64,000 nt of DNA from Cynocephalus volans. Taxonomy: Eukaryota > Chordata > Mammalia > Dermoptera > Cynocephalidae. Each line of letters starts with the position of its first letter. The stretch's first letter is position 1. The notes under the pieces are model-generated. The model was not told the DNA's origin. It saw nothing but the letters and a program-made list of their open reading frames with translations, and ran no database searches. The DNA lies in assembly GCF_027409185.1 (NCBI RefSeq), contig NC_084468.1, forward strand, positions 51,647,001-51,711,000, read 5' to 3'. The translations under genes and the position numbers were made by a program. This document shows positions 34,108 through 45,079 of the stretch, in pieces.

Positions 34108-37100
34108 ATGGCAGGAGTGAATCAATACCTTTTTATAACAACCTTGAAGATAAATGTATCAAATTCCCCATTTAGAAGATATAGATTCGCTTAATAGATT
34201 AAGAAAATATTACCCAACTCTATGCTACATAGAAGAAACTCACTTCATCTATAAAGACACACAAAGACTAATAGTGAAGTGATGGGAAAAGATATTCCAC
34301 AAAAATGAAAACCAAAAATGAGAAGGATTAGCTATACTTATATTGAATAAAATAGACTTTAAATTTTTTTTAAACTATAAAAAGAGACAAAAAAGCACAT
34401 TATATAATGATAAAGGGATTGATTCAGCAAGAGGATACAATATAAATATATATGCACTCAACATCAGCACACCAGATATATAAGGCAAATATTATTAGAT
34501 CTCAAGACAGACATACATTCTAAATACAGTAATAGTTGTGGACTTCAACACCCCTCTCCCAGCATTAGACTGATCATCTAGACAAAAAATCAAAAAAGAA
34601 GCATTGGATTTTAAGTATAAAATAGACCAAATGGACTTGACAGTCATTTACAGAATATTTTATTCAACAAATGCAGAATATACATTCTTCTCATCAGCAC
34701 ATGGATTTTTCTCCAGAATAGACCACATGTTAGGTCACAAATCAAGTCTCAACAAATTTTTCAAAAACTGAAATCTTATCAACTATCATTTTCAGACCAC
34801 AATAGAATAAAACTAAAAAACAATAACAAGAAAAACTTTGGAAACTATACAAATACATGGAAATTAAGCAACATGCTCCTGAGCAACCTGTGGGTCAAGA
34901 AGAAATTAAGCAGCAAATCAAAAATTAAACAAATGAAAATAGAAGCACATTATAACAAAACCTATGGGGTACTGCAAAAGCAGTACTAAGAAGGAAGTTT
35001 ATCATAACAAATGCCCACATCAAAAAAGTTGAAAGATTTCAAATAACCTAATTCTATACCTCCAGCAACTAGAAATAATAATCCAAGAATAATCCAAGCC
35101 CAAAATTAATAGATGGAAAGAAATAACTAAGATCAAGAGAGAACTAAATGAAATGAAAACAAAATAAAATAAAATATAAAATATCAACAAAACAAGAAGT
35201 TATCTTTTTTTGAGAAGATATACACCATTGACAATCCTTAGCTAGGCTAAATAAGAAAAAAAGGATGAATACCCAAATAACAAAAATTAGAAATGAAAAA
35301 AGGAGACATTAAAACTGATTCCATGGGAAAACAACAACCATTGGATACTATTATGAACAACTATACACCAACAACTTTGAAAATCTGGAAGAAATGGATA
35401 AATTTCTTGACACATAAAACCTACCAAAAATGAATGAAGAAGAAATAGAAAACCTGAACAGACCAATAACAAGCAAGGAGATTGAATCAGTAATCAGCCC
35501 TCTCCCAACAAAGAAAAGCCCAGGACAAGATGGCTTCACTGATGAATTCAACCAAACTTTAAAAAAAAAATGTTTACAAAGTCTTCTCAAATTATTTGAA
35601 AGAATTGAAGCACAGGTTATTCTCCCAAACTCATTTTGTGAGGCCAGCATTACTGTGATACCAAAATCAGACAAGGACACAACCAAAAAAGAAAAGGAAA
35701 CCAGAGGTCAATATCTCTAATGAAAATAGATGCAAAATTCTCAGCAAAATACTAGCAAACAGATTTCAACAGCATATCAAAAAGATTATAAAGCATGATC
35801 AGTGAGATTTATTCCAGGGATGCAAGGATGGTTCAACATACACAAACAATAAATTTGGTACACAACATCAACACAATCAAGGACAAAATACATAAGCTTA
35901 TCTCAAAAGATGCAGAACATGCATTTAACAAAATTCAGCATAACTTCATGATTAAAAACTCTCAACTAATTAGGTGTGGAAGGAAAGTATCTCAACACAA
36001 TAAAGTCTGTATATGACAAATCCACAGCTAACATCATCCTGAACAGCCCAAAATTGAAAGCTTTTTCTATGAGAACAGGAAGACAAGAACTCCCACTTTG
36101 ACCACTCCTATTTAAGACAGTATTAGAAGTTCTAGACAGAACAATTAGGCAAGAGGAAGATATAAAGGACATACAAATTGGAAAAGAGGAAATAAAATTG
36201 TTCCTGTTTGCAGTTGACATAACCTTATATAGAGAAAAACCTAAAGACTTAACCAAAATATTCTTAGAACTGATAAACAAATTCAGTAAAGTTGCAGATA
36301 CAAAATCAATATACAAAAAATTCATTAGTGTTTCTATGCACCAAGAAGAAAATAATAGAAAAAGAAATCAAGAAAGCAATCCCATTAACAATAGATACCA
36401 AAATACCTAGGAATAATTTTAACCAAGGATGTGAAAGATTGCTACAATGAAAACTACAAAACACTGATTAAAGAAATTAATGAAGACACAAAAAAAGGAA
36501 AAGCATTCCATGTTTATGCATAGGAAGAATTAATATTGTCAAAATGACCATATTGCCCAAAGCAATCTACAGAGTCACTGCAATCCCTGCCAAAATACCA
36601 TTGACAGTCTTCAGAGAAATATAAAAAACAAAACTAAAATTCATGTGAAACAACAAAAGACCCTGAATAGCCAAAGCAATCTTTAGTAAGAAGAATAAAG
36701 TTTGAGGCATTATACTACCTGACTTTAAAATATACTACAAAGCTATAATAACCAAAGCAACATGATACTGGCACAAAAACAGACACATGGGCCAGTGGAA
36801 CAGAATAGAGTACCTGGAAATAAATCCATGTATTTACAGCCAACTGATCTTTAACAAAGGCACTGGGAATATACATTGGGGAAAGGACAGCCTCTTCAAT
36901 AAAAGGTGCTGGGAAAACTGAATATCCATATGCAGTAGAAGAAAATTAGATCCCTATCTCTCACTGTGTGCCAAAATCAGCTCAAAATGGATAAAAACTT
37001 AAATGTAAGACCCAGAAATATATAACTACTACAAAGAAACCATAAGAGAAACACTACAAGACATTGGTTGGGGCAAAAACTTTACAGAGAAGACTTCTAA

Positions 37101-37518
37101 AGTACAGGCAACAAAAGTAATAATAAGCAAATGGGATTACATCAAACTAAAATGCTTCTACACAGCTAAAGAAACAATCAACAGAGAAAGGAGGCAATCA
37201 GCCCAATGGAAGAAAATATTACAAGCTACTCATCTGATAATGGATTAATATCCAGAATATACAGGGAACTGAAACAACTCAACAGTGAAAAAAATAAAAA
37301 TCTAATTAAACAATAGGCAAAGGATTTGAATAGACATTTCCCAAAAAAGAAGACATACGAATGGCAAACACATATATGAAAAAAACATTCAACATCACTA
37401 ATCATCAGGGAAATGCAAATGAAAACTATAATGAGATATCCTCTCACCACAGTTAGAATGGGTATTGTCAAAAAGACAAAAAATAAAAAATGCTGGCAAG
37501 GATGCAGAGAAAGGGCAT
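34108..37518 (+). pseudogene. L1 copy C ORF2 relic, C-terminus deleted
   Basis: ORF2 text begins at the ATG of MAGVNQYLF (34108) and proceeds through endonuclease-like text ('VDFNTPLPALD', about 34540; 'SSAHGFFSRIDHMLGHKSS', about 34695). The reverse-transcriptase region follows ('[18 protein letters not shown]', about 35500-35555; a changed active-site block reading 'FLFAVDITLY', about 36198, in place of FADDMILY). The reading frame is broken many times. Near 37518 the Cys-rich C-terminal text ('NKKCWQGCREKG') jumps straight to 3'UTR-like sequence, so the last part of ORF2 is missing. Dead. Confidence 0.78.
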
Positions 37519-37659
37519 TTTTTGCAATGATGAATTTACTAACTTCATTGATTTGATTGCTACCATTGTATACACATATTCAAACATACTGTGTACCCCA
37601 TAAATATGTACAATCAATACATTTCAATAAAAATAACTAAAAAAAAAAAAAGAAAAGCA

Positions 37660-38258
37660 TAATGACCTATAAGTGAAGCCCCTTCTTCTTACAGTGTCCT
37701 TTACCAAGAAGGTCTTACCTTGTGCAAGTTGGCAAAGAAAAAATCACAGTAATTTCATTTTCAAGATCCAATCTTTGGCAGTTCCAAACTCCAGCCTGTG
37801 TCTCTTCACCCAACTATGACTGTTATTTTCTGTTTAAATTCTACTCACCATCCCAAATTGGGTAATTTTCAAACGTCTGGGTCATCTGTGGGTTTCTGAG
37901 AATATACATGGGATTTAATGCAAAATCTAGGTTTGCTCTGACACCTTCCATGTTGGCAGCTGTCGAACTTCAGATTCTTCTCACCAGCATCCCAGGAAAA
38001 GCTTGCTAGAGAGTCTCACCAGCACTCAGTGGGCAGTATCCTGATGAGTTTTTCCAACACCCCAGTGGAAGCTTCCCAGGTAATTCTCATCACCAATTTA
38101 GCAGGCTACCTTCTAGCATATTCTGCCAAAACTGGAATGAACAGCTACCTAGAGAATGTCCCTGGAATCCCAGGGGTGTTTTCCTCCTCCCCAGAATTAG
38201 CCTGTGACACCTTATCAAACTTCTCCACTGAGTGGTCCACAGCCATATCCTTCCTATC
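37660..38258 (-). other. Flank between L1 copies C and 2; possible 5' part of old L1 B
   Basis: This continues the sequence interrupted at 24149 by L1 copy C. Phrases such as 'TTCACCCAACTATGACTGTTATTTTC' and repeated 'CACCAGCATCCCAGGAAAAGCTTGC..' / 'CACCAATTTAGCAGG..' resemble an antisense old-L1 5'UTR, but I cannot show this firmly. No gene is seen; an open frame at 38029-38367 has no known domain and runs into the L1. Confidence 0.4.
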
Positions 38259-39093
38259 AAGACTGAATCTTAGAAGGGAGGACCACTGTTGGTGGCCGGT
38301 CATGGGGGCTGACCACCACTTTGCCCTTGGCAGGAAAGGCTGCCTCGTTTACAGGCAACAGCTTTGAAGTGTTGAGCAGGAAAGGAACTGTTTCTTAGCT
38401 GCAGAAGCCAGCTGCCCTATTCAGATTTCAAGGTTTCAGGCCAGCATAAAAGAAGATTCCTGGGAGCGCCCGAGCCACACCGCGGGACCAAGTGAGCAGC
38501 CCGAGGCGGCAGCGGCCAAGGATGGGGACAGCGATGACATGGAGACAGAGAGAAAGCCTCCCAGCCTGGCCCAGGCCCATGAGTGACCCCCGGTCCAGCC
38601 CTGCTAGGGGGGCGGATGCCCGCCTGGCTTCCGCCTGCACCACTGGGACACTCACTGGCCCCGGGGCTGCCTCCATTTTCTCAGGTGATGGCAGCTCCGG
38701 CCTGGCTTGGCCAGGCCTGTCCTCCTCGCCCGGCTCGGCTCCTCACTGAGCCTTCCCACTTGCTTGCCCTGGTGTGGGGCTTCCCGGGGCCTGCAGGCCA
38801 GCCTCTAGAGGGGCTGGTGGCGTGGTTCATCCCCGGCCAGTGTCAGGAGGGCAAGGAAGTATAGGCTGCGCCGACTGTCACTCCACCGCACCATGGGCTC
38901 CAGAACCCAGTAAACTTCCTGTTACCGGGAGGCAGATACCATTTCTGCGGCCACCAGTTCGGAAAAATGCCTAACCAATTTCTGGTTAGGAATAGTGTGG
39001 CTGGAGCGTTCCCAAGTTTGCTTGAACGTGCCGGAGAGCTGACTGTGGGTGGGCACTGGAGTCGGTCTGCGCCGGGGGGATTCAAAGGTGAAC

Positions 39094-39190
39094 CGAGTGC
39101 TGTGGGCTCCACCCCCAAGGAGTTCACACTCTGGTGTGGGAGATAAGACAAGTACACAAATAACCGTGATACCATGAGGAAGGTGAAAAG
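39094..39190 (+). repeat. Extra segment in L1 copy 2 5'UTR, L2-like
   Basis: Between AAAGGTGAAC and TCCCAAGAAAGATCTACA, where copies 1 and 3 have only a few bases, copy 2 carries CGAGTGCTGTGGGCTCC..AAGGAGTTCACACTCTGGTG..AGACAAGTACACAAATAACCGTG. The wording resembles antisense L2 3' sequence (aaggagcttacagtctagtg..gacaagtaaacaaataa). It is either an acquired fragment or an ancestral piece lost from the other lineage. Confidence 0.55.
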
Positions 39191-39352
39191 TCCCAAGAAA
39201 GATCTACACAGTGCTACAAAGGCACCCAGAGCAACCGGTCATCTGTGACTAGCAGAAACCTGGTAGACTTCCAGGGCGAGGCGGTGCCGAACAGGGTCTT
39301 GAAGGCCAGGCTGATAGACGAAGGTTGCAGAAGACACGTCCCAGCCCAGCCC

Positions 39353-39550
39353 AGTGCGCACAGAGCGGGGAAATGTCTGGCTAAGGAGGTGAAGACTCGG
39401 CAGAAAACACACACCCTGCGGGAGCCCCACTGTGGGATCCAGCAGCCCAGCATAGTGCGCACAGAATGGGGAGACGTCTGGCTAGGGAGGCGGAGACTCA
39501 ACAGAAACCACACACACTGTGGGGCCGCAACTGCATGATCCAGCATCCCG
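39353..39550 (+). repeat. 101-bp tandem duplication in L1 copy 2 5'UTR
   Basis: Two units begin AGTGCGCACAGAGCGGGGAA (39353) and AGTGCGCACAGAATGGGGAG (39454), and both run through GTCTGGCTA.GGAGG.GAAGACTC..CAGAAA.CACACAC. Copies 1 and 3 have a single unit at the matching place (from about 27847 in copy 1). The units have diverged, so the duplication is not recent. Confidence 0.8.
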
Positions 39551-39831
39551 GGCCAGAGTGCACAGAACAGGGAAAGTCCTGCATGGCAAGTGGAAGCTCA
39601 GCAGAGACCACAAACCCTACAGTACCACCCAACGATACAGCAGCCCAGCAGAGTCCAAGCTGACCAGAGACGTGGCCCCCGGAGAGGCCCAAGACTTGAG
39701 GCATCCACACGTACAAGGCACTAGACTCCACCTGAACAGTCAGGGAGGTAGCCATACCAAATTGGCAACCACAGCAACATCTTAGTTAGTCAATAGTCTC
39801 AAACCAGTGGACTGTGAAACCCCCTGCCACA

Positions 39832-40803
39832 ATGAATAAACATAAAAAAATAGATACCAGAAATACAAAAAATCAAGAAAGTACACCAACAAAAGTTAAT
39901 AAATCTCGAACTCTAGATCCTATAGAACAAGAAGCCCTTGAAATGACTGAGAAGGAATTTTGAGTGATAATTCTAAGGAAACTGAATGAGATACAAGAAA
40001 ACTCAGCTAGACATCGTGATGAAACAAAGAAAAGTATACAGGACCTGAAAGAGGAAATGTACAAGGAAATCAATGTTCTGAAAAAAATGTAGCAGAACTT
40101 GCTGAACTGAAGAAGTTATTCAGCGAAATAAAAAACACAACGGAGAGTTTAACCAGCAGGCTTGTCGAAGTTGAAGAAAGAACTTCTGAACTTGAAGATG
40201 GGAATAACACAAGCAGACAAAAAGAAAGAAAAAAGAATCAAAAACATTGAAGAAAATCTGAGAAATATATCAGACAACCTTAAGCGTTCAAATATCCAAG
40301 TCATGGGTATTCCAGAAGGGGAGGAAAACAGAGATTGCATTGAAAACATATTCAACAAAATAGTGGCAGAAAACTTCCCAGGTATAGGAAAAATCACAGA
40401 TCTTCAGATCCAGGAAGCTCAATGATCTCCAAACGTATTCAACCCAAAAAGGCCTTCTCCAAGACATGTTATAGTCAAATTGGCAAAACTCAGAGACAAA
40501 GAGAGAATCTTAAAAGCTGCAAGAGAGAAGCGTCAAATCACCTATAAGGGAGCCCCAATCAGGTTAACATCAGACTTTTCATCACAAACCCTAAAAGCTA
40601 GAAAGGAATGGGAGGATATATTCAAAATACTAAAAGAGAAAGATTGCCAGCCAAGAATACTTTACCCTGCAAGGCTATCCTTCCAAAATGAAGGGCAAAT
40701 AGTATATTTCTCAGACAAACAAAAACTGCGGGAGTTCACTACCACACGACCACCCTTACAAGAAATCCTCAAGGGAGTACTGGGTTTGGTTCCTGAAAAA
40801 TAA
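39832..40803 (+). pseudogene. L1 ORF1 (copy 2), inactivated
   Basis: It aligns throughout with the 326-residue ORF1 of copies 1 and 3, starting MNKHKKIDTRNTKNQES and ending LKGVLGLVPEK. Visible lesions are a TGA near 39960 (after EKEF), a 1-bp loss in the A run near 40085, an 8-bp deletion near 40203 (loss of the GLFE segment) and a CGA-to-TGA change near 40424 (after IQEAQ). The C-terminal REKRQITYKGAPIRLTSDFS block remains readable (from 40480). The product would be non-functional. Confidence 0.9.
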
Positions 40804-40990
40804 CTACCACTGCCATAAAAACCCAAGAAAAATCAATACCCACCAGTATAATAAAAATGGCATTCATGAAGAGAAAACAAGCAAACAAAAACACTATCTA
40901 CAACCTAAGAAACCAACAAACACAGAAAACAAACAGTAAATCAGAAAGCAAGGAACAAAAGACACCTAAGACAACCAAACAACCAATAAA

Positions 40991-43900
40991 ATGCTAGGAA
41001 TAAATCAACACCTTTCAATAACAACTCTTAATGTAAAAGGATTAAATTCCCCAAACAAAAGACACAGACTGGCTGACTGGATCAAAAAGGAGGACCCAAC
41101 TATATGCTGCCTACAAGAGACCCACCTCACCCATAAAGATTCACATAGACTAAGAGTGAAAGGATGGAAAAAGATTTACCATGCAAACAGAAAAGAAAAA
41201 CGAGCTGGAGTAGCTATTCTTATATCTGACAAAATAGACTTGAAACTAAAAACCAGAAAAAGAGACAATGAGGGACACTACTTAATGATAAAAGGACTGA
41301 TCCATCAAGAAGACATAACAATCATAAATATGTATGCACCCAATGTTGGAGCAGCCAGATTTATAAAACAAACTCTATTAGACCTAAAGAAGGAAATAGA
41401 CACTAATACCATAATCGCAGGGGACCTGAACACCCCACTGTCAATATTAGACAGATCATCTAGGCAAAGAATCAGTAGAGAAACACAAGATCTAAACAAG
41501 ACTCTAGACCAATTGGAATTGGCAGATATCTACAGAACATTCCACCCAACAACCTCAGAATATTCATTCTTCTCATCAGCACATGGATCATTCTAAAGGA
41601 TAGATCACATATTAGGTCACAAATCAAGTCTCAATAAATTCAAAAAAATTGGAATTATCCCATGTATTTTCTCAGACCACAATAGATTAAAACTAGAAAT
41701 TAATAACAAACGAAACTCTGGAAACTATACAAACACATGGAAATTAAACAGCATTCTACTTAATGACATATGGGTCCAAGAAGAAATCAAGCAGGAAATC
41801 AAAATATTTATTGAAACTAATGAAAACAATGATACATCATACCAAAAACTGTGGGATACTGCAAAAGCAGTATTAAGGGGGAAATTTATTGCATTAAATG
41901 CTCACCTCAGAAGAATGGAAAGATGGCAAGTGAACAACCTAACACTTCACCTTAACGAACAAGAAAAACAAGAACAATCCAAACCTAAAGTTAGCAGATG
42001 GAAAGAAATCATTAAGATCAGAGCAGAACTTAATGAAATTGAAACCTGAAAAACAATACAAAAGATCAATGAATCAAAAGTTGGTTTTTGAAAAGATAAA
42101 TAAAATTGACAAACCATTAGCATGGCTAACAAAAAAAAAGAAGAGAGAAGATTCAAATAACAAAAATTAGAAATGAAAAAGGTGATATTACAACTGATTC
42201 ATCTGAAATACAAGGAATCATTCGAGACTACTATAAACAACTATACACCAACAAATTTGAAAATCTGGAGGGAATGGATAAATTTCTGGACACACACAAG
42301 CTCCCAAAACTGAACCATGAAGACGAAGAAAATTTGAACAGACCAATAACAATAAAGGAGATTGAAGCTGTTATCAGAAGGCTCCCAACAAAGAAAAGCC
42401 CAGGACCAGATGGATTCACAGCAGAATTTTACCAAACATTCACAGAGGAATTTACATCGATTCTTTACAAACTCTTCCAAAACATTGAAACGGACGCAAA
42501 TCTCCCAAACTCATTCTATGAAGCAAACATCATCCTGATACCAAAACCAGGTAAAGATATAACCAAAAAAGAAAACCACAGGCCAATATCCTTGATGAAT
42601 ATAGATGCAAAAATCCTCACTAAAATACTAGCAAACAGAATACAGCAACACATATGCAAAATTATTCACCACGATCAAGTGGGATTCATCCCAGGGATGC
42701 AAAGTTGATTCAACATACACAAATCAATAAATGTGATACACCATATCAATAAAGTCTAACACAAGGACCATATGATCATCTCTATAGATGCTGAGAAAGC
42801 ATTTGATAAAGTTCAGCACTCATTCATGACAAAGACTCTCTATAAGTTAGGTATAGAGGGAAAGTATCTTAACATAATTAACGCCATATATGACAAACCC
42901 ACAGCCAATATCATCCTGAATGGGGAAAAGCTGAAAGCTTTTCCTTTAAGAACAGGAACTAGACAAGGATGCCCACTCTCACCACTCCTATTCAACATAG
43001 TGTTGGAAGTACTAGCCAGAGCAATCAGAGAAGAGAAGGAAATAAAGGGCATCCAGATTGGAAAAGATGAAGTCAAACTGTCCCTGTTTGCAGATGACAT
43101 GATCCTATATATCGAACAGCCTAAATCCTCTACAAAAAAACTCTTGGAATTGATAAATAATTTCAGTACAGTAGCAGGATACAAAATCAACACACAAAAA
43201 TCAGTAGCATTTCTTTTCTCCAATAGTGAACATGCAGAACGAGAAATCAAGAAAGCCTGCCCATTTACAATAGCCACCAAAAAAATAAAATACTTAGGAA
43301 TTGAGTTAACCAAGGAGGTGAAAAATCTCTATAATGAGAACTACAAACCACTGCTGAGAGAAATTAGAGAGGATACAAGAAGATGGAAAGATATCCCATG
43401 CTCTTGGATTGGAAGAATCAACATAGTGAAAATGTCCATACTACCCAAAGTGATATACAAATTCAATGCAATCCCCATCAGAATTTCAAAGACATTTTTC
43501 TCAGAAATGGAAAGAACTATCCAGACATTTATATGGAATAATAAAAGACCACGCGTAGCCAAAGCAATGCTGAGCAAAAAAAATAAAGCTGGAGCTATAA
43601 CACTATCCAACTTTAACCTATACTACAAAGCTATAATAACCAAAACAGTATGGTACTGACATAAAAACAGACACACTGATCAATGGAATAGAATAGAGAA
43701 TCCAGAAATCAACCCACACACTTCTTGCCAGCTTATCTTTGACAAAGGCACCAAGCCTATTCACTGGGGAAGGGACTGCCTCTTCAGCAAATGGTGCTGG
43801 GATAACTGGATATCCATAAGCAGGAGAATTAAACTAGATACATACCTCTCACCGTATACTAAAATCAACTCAAAATGGATTAAGGATTTAAATATACACC

Positions 43901-44817
43901 CTGAAACAAAAAAACTTCTTAAAGAAAACATAGGAGAAACACTTCAGGAAATAGGACTGGACACAGACTTCATGAATACGACCCCAAAAGCAAGGGCAAC
44001 CAAAGGAAAAATAAACAAATGGGATTATATCAAACTAAAAAGCTTCTGCACAGCAAAAGAAACAATTCACAGAGTTAAAAGACAACCAACAGAGTGGGAG
44101 AAAATATTTGCAAAATATACATCTGACAAAGGATTAATATCCAGAATATATAAGGAACTCAAACAACTTTACAAGAAGAAAACAAGCAACCCAATTAAAA
44201 AATGGGCAAAAGAGCTAAGTAGGCATTTCTCTAAGGAAGATATACAAATGGCCAACAGACATATGAAAAAATGCTCTACATCACTCAGCATCCGGGAAAT
44301 GCAAATCAAAACCACACTGAGATACCATCTAACCCCAGTTAGGATGGCTAAAATCCAAAAGACTCTGAACGATAAATGCTTGTGAGGTTGCGGAGAAAAA
44401 GGAACTCTCATACATTTTTGGTGGGACTGCAAAATGGTGCACCCTCTATGGAAAATGGTATGGAGGTTCCTCAAACAATTGCAGATAGATCTACCATACG
44501 ACCCAGCTATCCCACTGTTGGGAAGATACCCAGAGGAATGGAAATCATCAAGTCGAAGGTACACCTGTTCCCCAATGTTTATCGCAGCACTCTTTACAAT
44601 AGCCAAGAGCTGGAACCAGCCCAAATGTCCATCATCAGATGAGTGGATACGGAAAATGTGGTACATCTACACAATGGAATACTACTCAGCTAAGAAAACG
44701 AATGAAATACTGCCATTTGCAACAACATGGATGGACCTTGAGAGAATTATATTAAGTGAAACAAGTCAGGCACAGAAAGAGAAATACCACATGTTCTCAC
44801 TTATTGGTGGGAGCTAA
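40991..44817 (+). pseudogene. L1 ORF2 (copy 2), inactivated
   Basis: It is homologous to the full 1275-residue ORF2p. The endonuclease part (40991-41593) is open and keeps N14, E43, D145 and N147, but a TAA at 41594-41596 stops it just before D205. Further defects are frameshifts near 42045-42090 and 42750, and stops near 42706, 43658 and 44383. The reverse-transcriptase core with FADD (about 43090) and the Cys-rich C-terminal region (TGA in place of the Arg codon after KCL) are recognisable. It could supply only an isolated, truncated endonuclease domain. Confidence 0.92.
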
Positions 44818-44832
44818 AAATTAATATATAAA

Positions 44833-44866
44833 TTCACACACACACACACACACACCCACACACACA

Positions 44867-44901
<35 letters not shown>

Positions 44902-45000
44902 AACCGGGGGGGGGAAGAAGATATAACAACTACAATTGCTTGAGGTTGATGCGACAAGCAAACAGAAAGGACATCCAGGAGGGGAGGAGGAAGGGAGGTT
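44833..45000 (+). repeat. L1 copy 2 3'UTR: CA repeat, A run, G-rich tracts
   Basis: A CA microsatellite (about 44836-44880) passes directly into a run of about 25 A, then CCGGGGGGGGG and AAGAAGATATAACAAC, and later the purine-rich GGAGGGGAGGAGGAAGGGAG (about 44978-44997). The A run between CA repeat and G block is absent from copies 1 and 3 and probably arose by local expansion. Confidence 0.75.
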
Positions 45001-45079
45001 TTGGTGATGGGCAACAATAATCAACTACAATGTATATTGACAAAATAAAATTTTTTTTAAAAAAAAGACTGAATCTTAG

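Larger units (their letters stand above)
24163..37646 (+). mobile_element. Middle-aged full-length L1 (copy C), split by SINE and young L1
   Basis: The element begins GCTTGAGGAGCTGAGCAAGA, then TGGCC, a YY1-like start, and ends in AATAAAAATAACTAAAAAAA. The 13-bp duplication AAAAAGAAAAGCA flanks it at 24150-24162 and 37647-37659. The order is 5'UTR with tandem array (to about 26160), ORF1 relic (about 26190-26665 and 33492-33925), ORF2 relic (34108 to about 37518), then 3'UTR. A SINE (25918-26063) and a complete young L1 (26683-33474) lie inside. Its ORFs carry many stops and frameshifts, so it is clearly older than the L1 nested in it. Removing both insertions leaves roughly 6.5 kb, a normal L1 length. 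Confidence 0.85.
38274..39831 (+). promoter_or_regulatory. L1 copy 2 5'UTR, truncated and remodelled
   Basis: This GC-rich leader is homologous to 26799-28224 of copy 1 but lacks the 5' YY1-like start. Two novelties are visible: an insertion of about 97 bp (39094-39190) and a 101-bp tandem duplication (39353-39550). The antisense frame found in copies 1 and 3 is present in shortened form (about 38428-38676). Confidence 0.7.
38274..45064 (+). mobile_element. Young L1 (copy 2), near full-length, coding regions broken
   Basis: It is bounded by the 15-bp duplication AAGACTGAATCTTAG at 38259-38273 and 45065-45079. Its first bases (AAGGGAGGACCACTGTTGG) align to about position 117 of copy 1, so the YY1-bearing first 116 bp are absent. 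Its length is still 6.79 kb because the 5'UTR carries about 97 extra bases and a 101-bp tandem duplication. ORF1 and ORF2 each have several stops and indels. The 3'UTR ends in a long CA repeat, a pure A run, a G block and a TTTTAAAA-rich tail. More mutated than copies 1 and 3, but clearly the same broad family. Confidence 0.94.

Noticed and set aside
38274..45064. L1 copy 2 as a third active element
   Set aside because: ORF1 has stops and indels, ORF2 has several stops and frameshifts, and the 5' end with the YY1-like site is missing.
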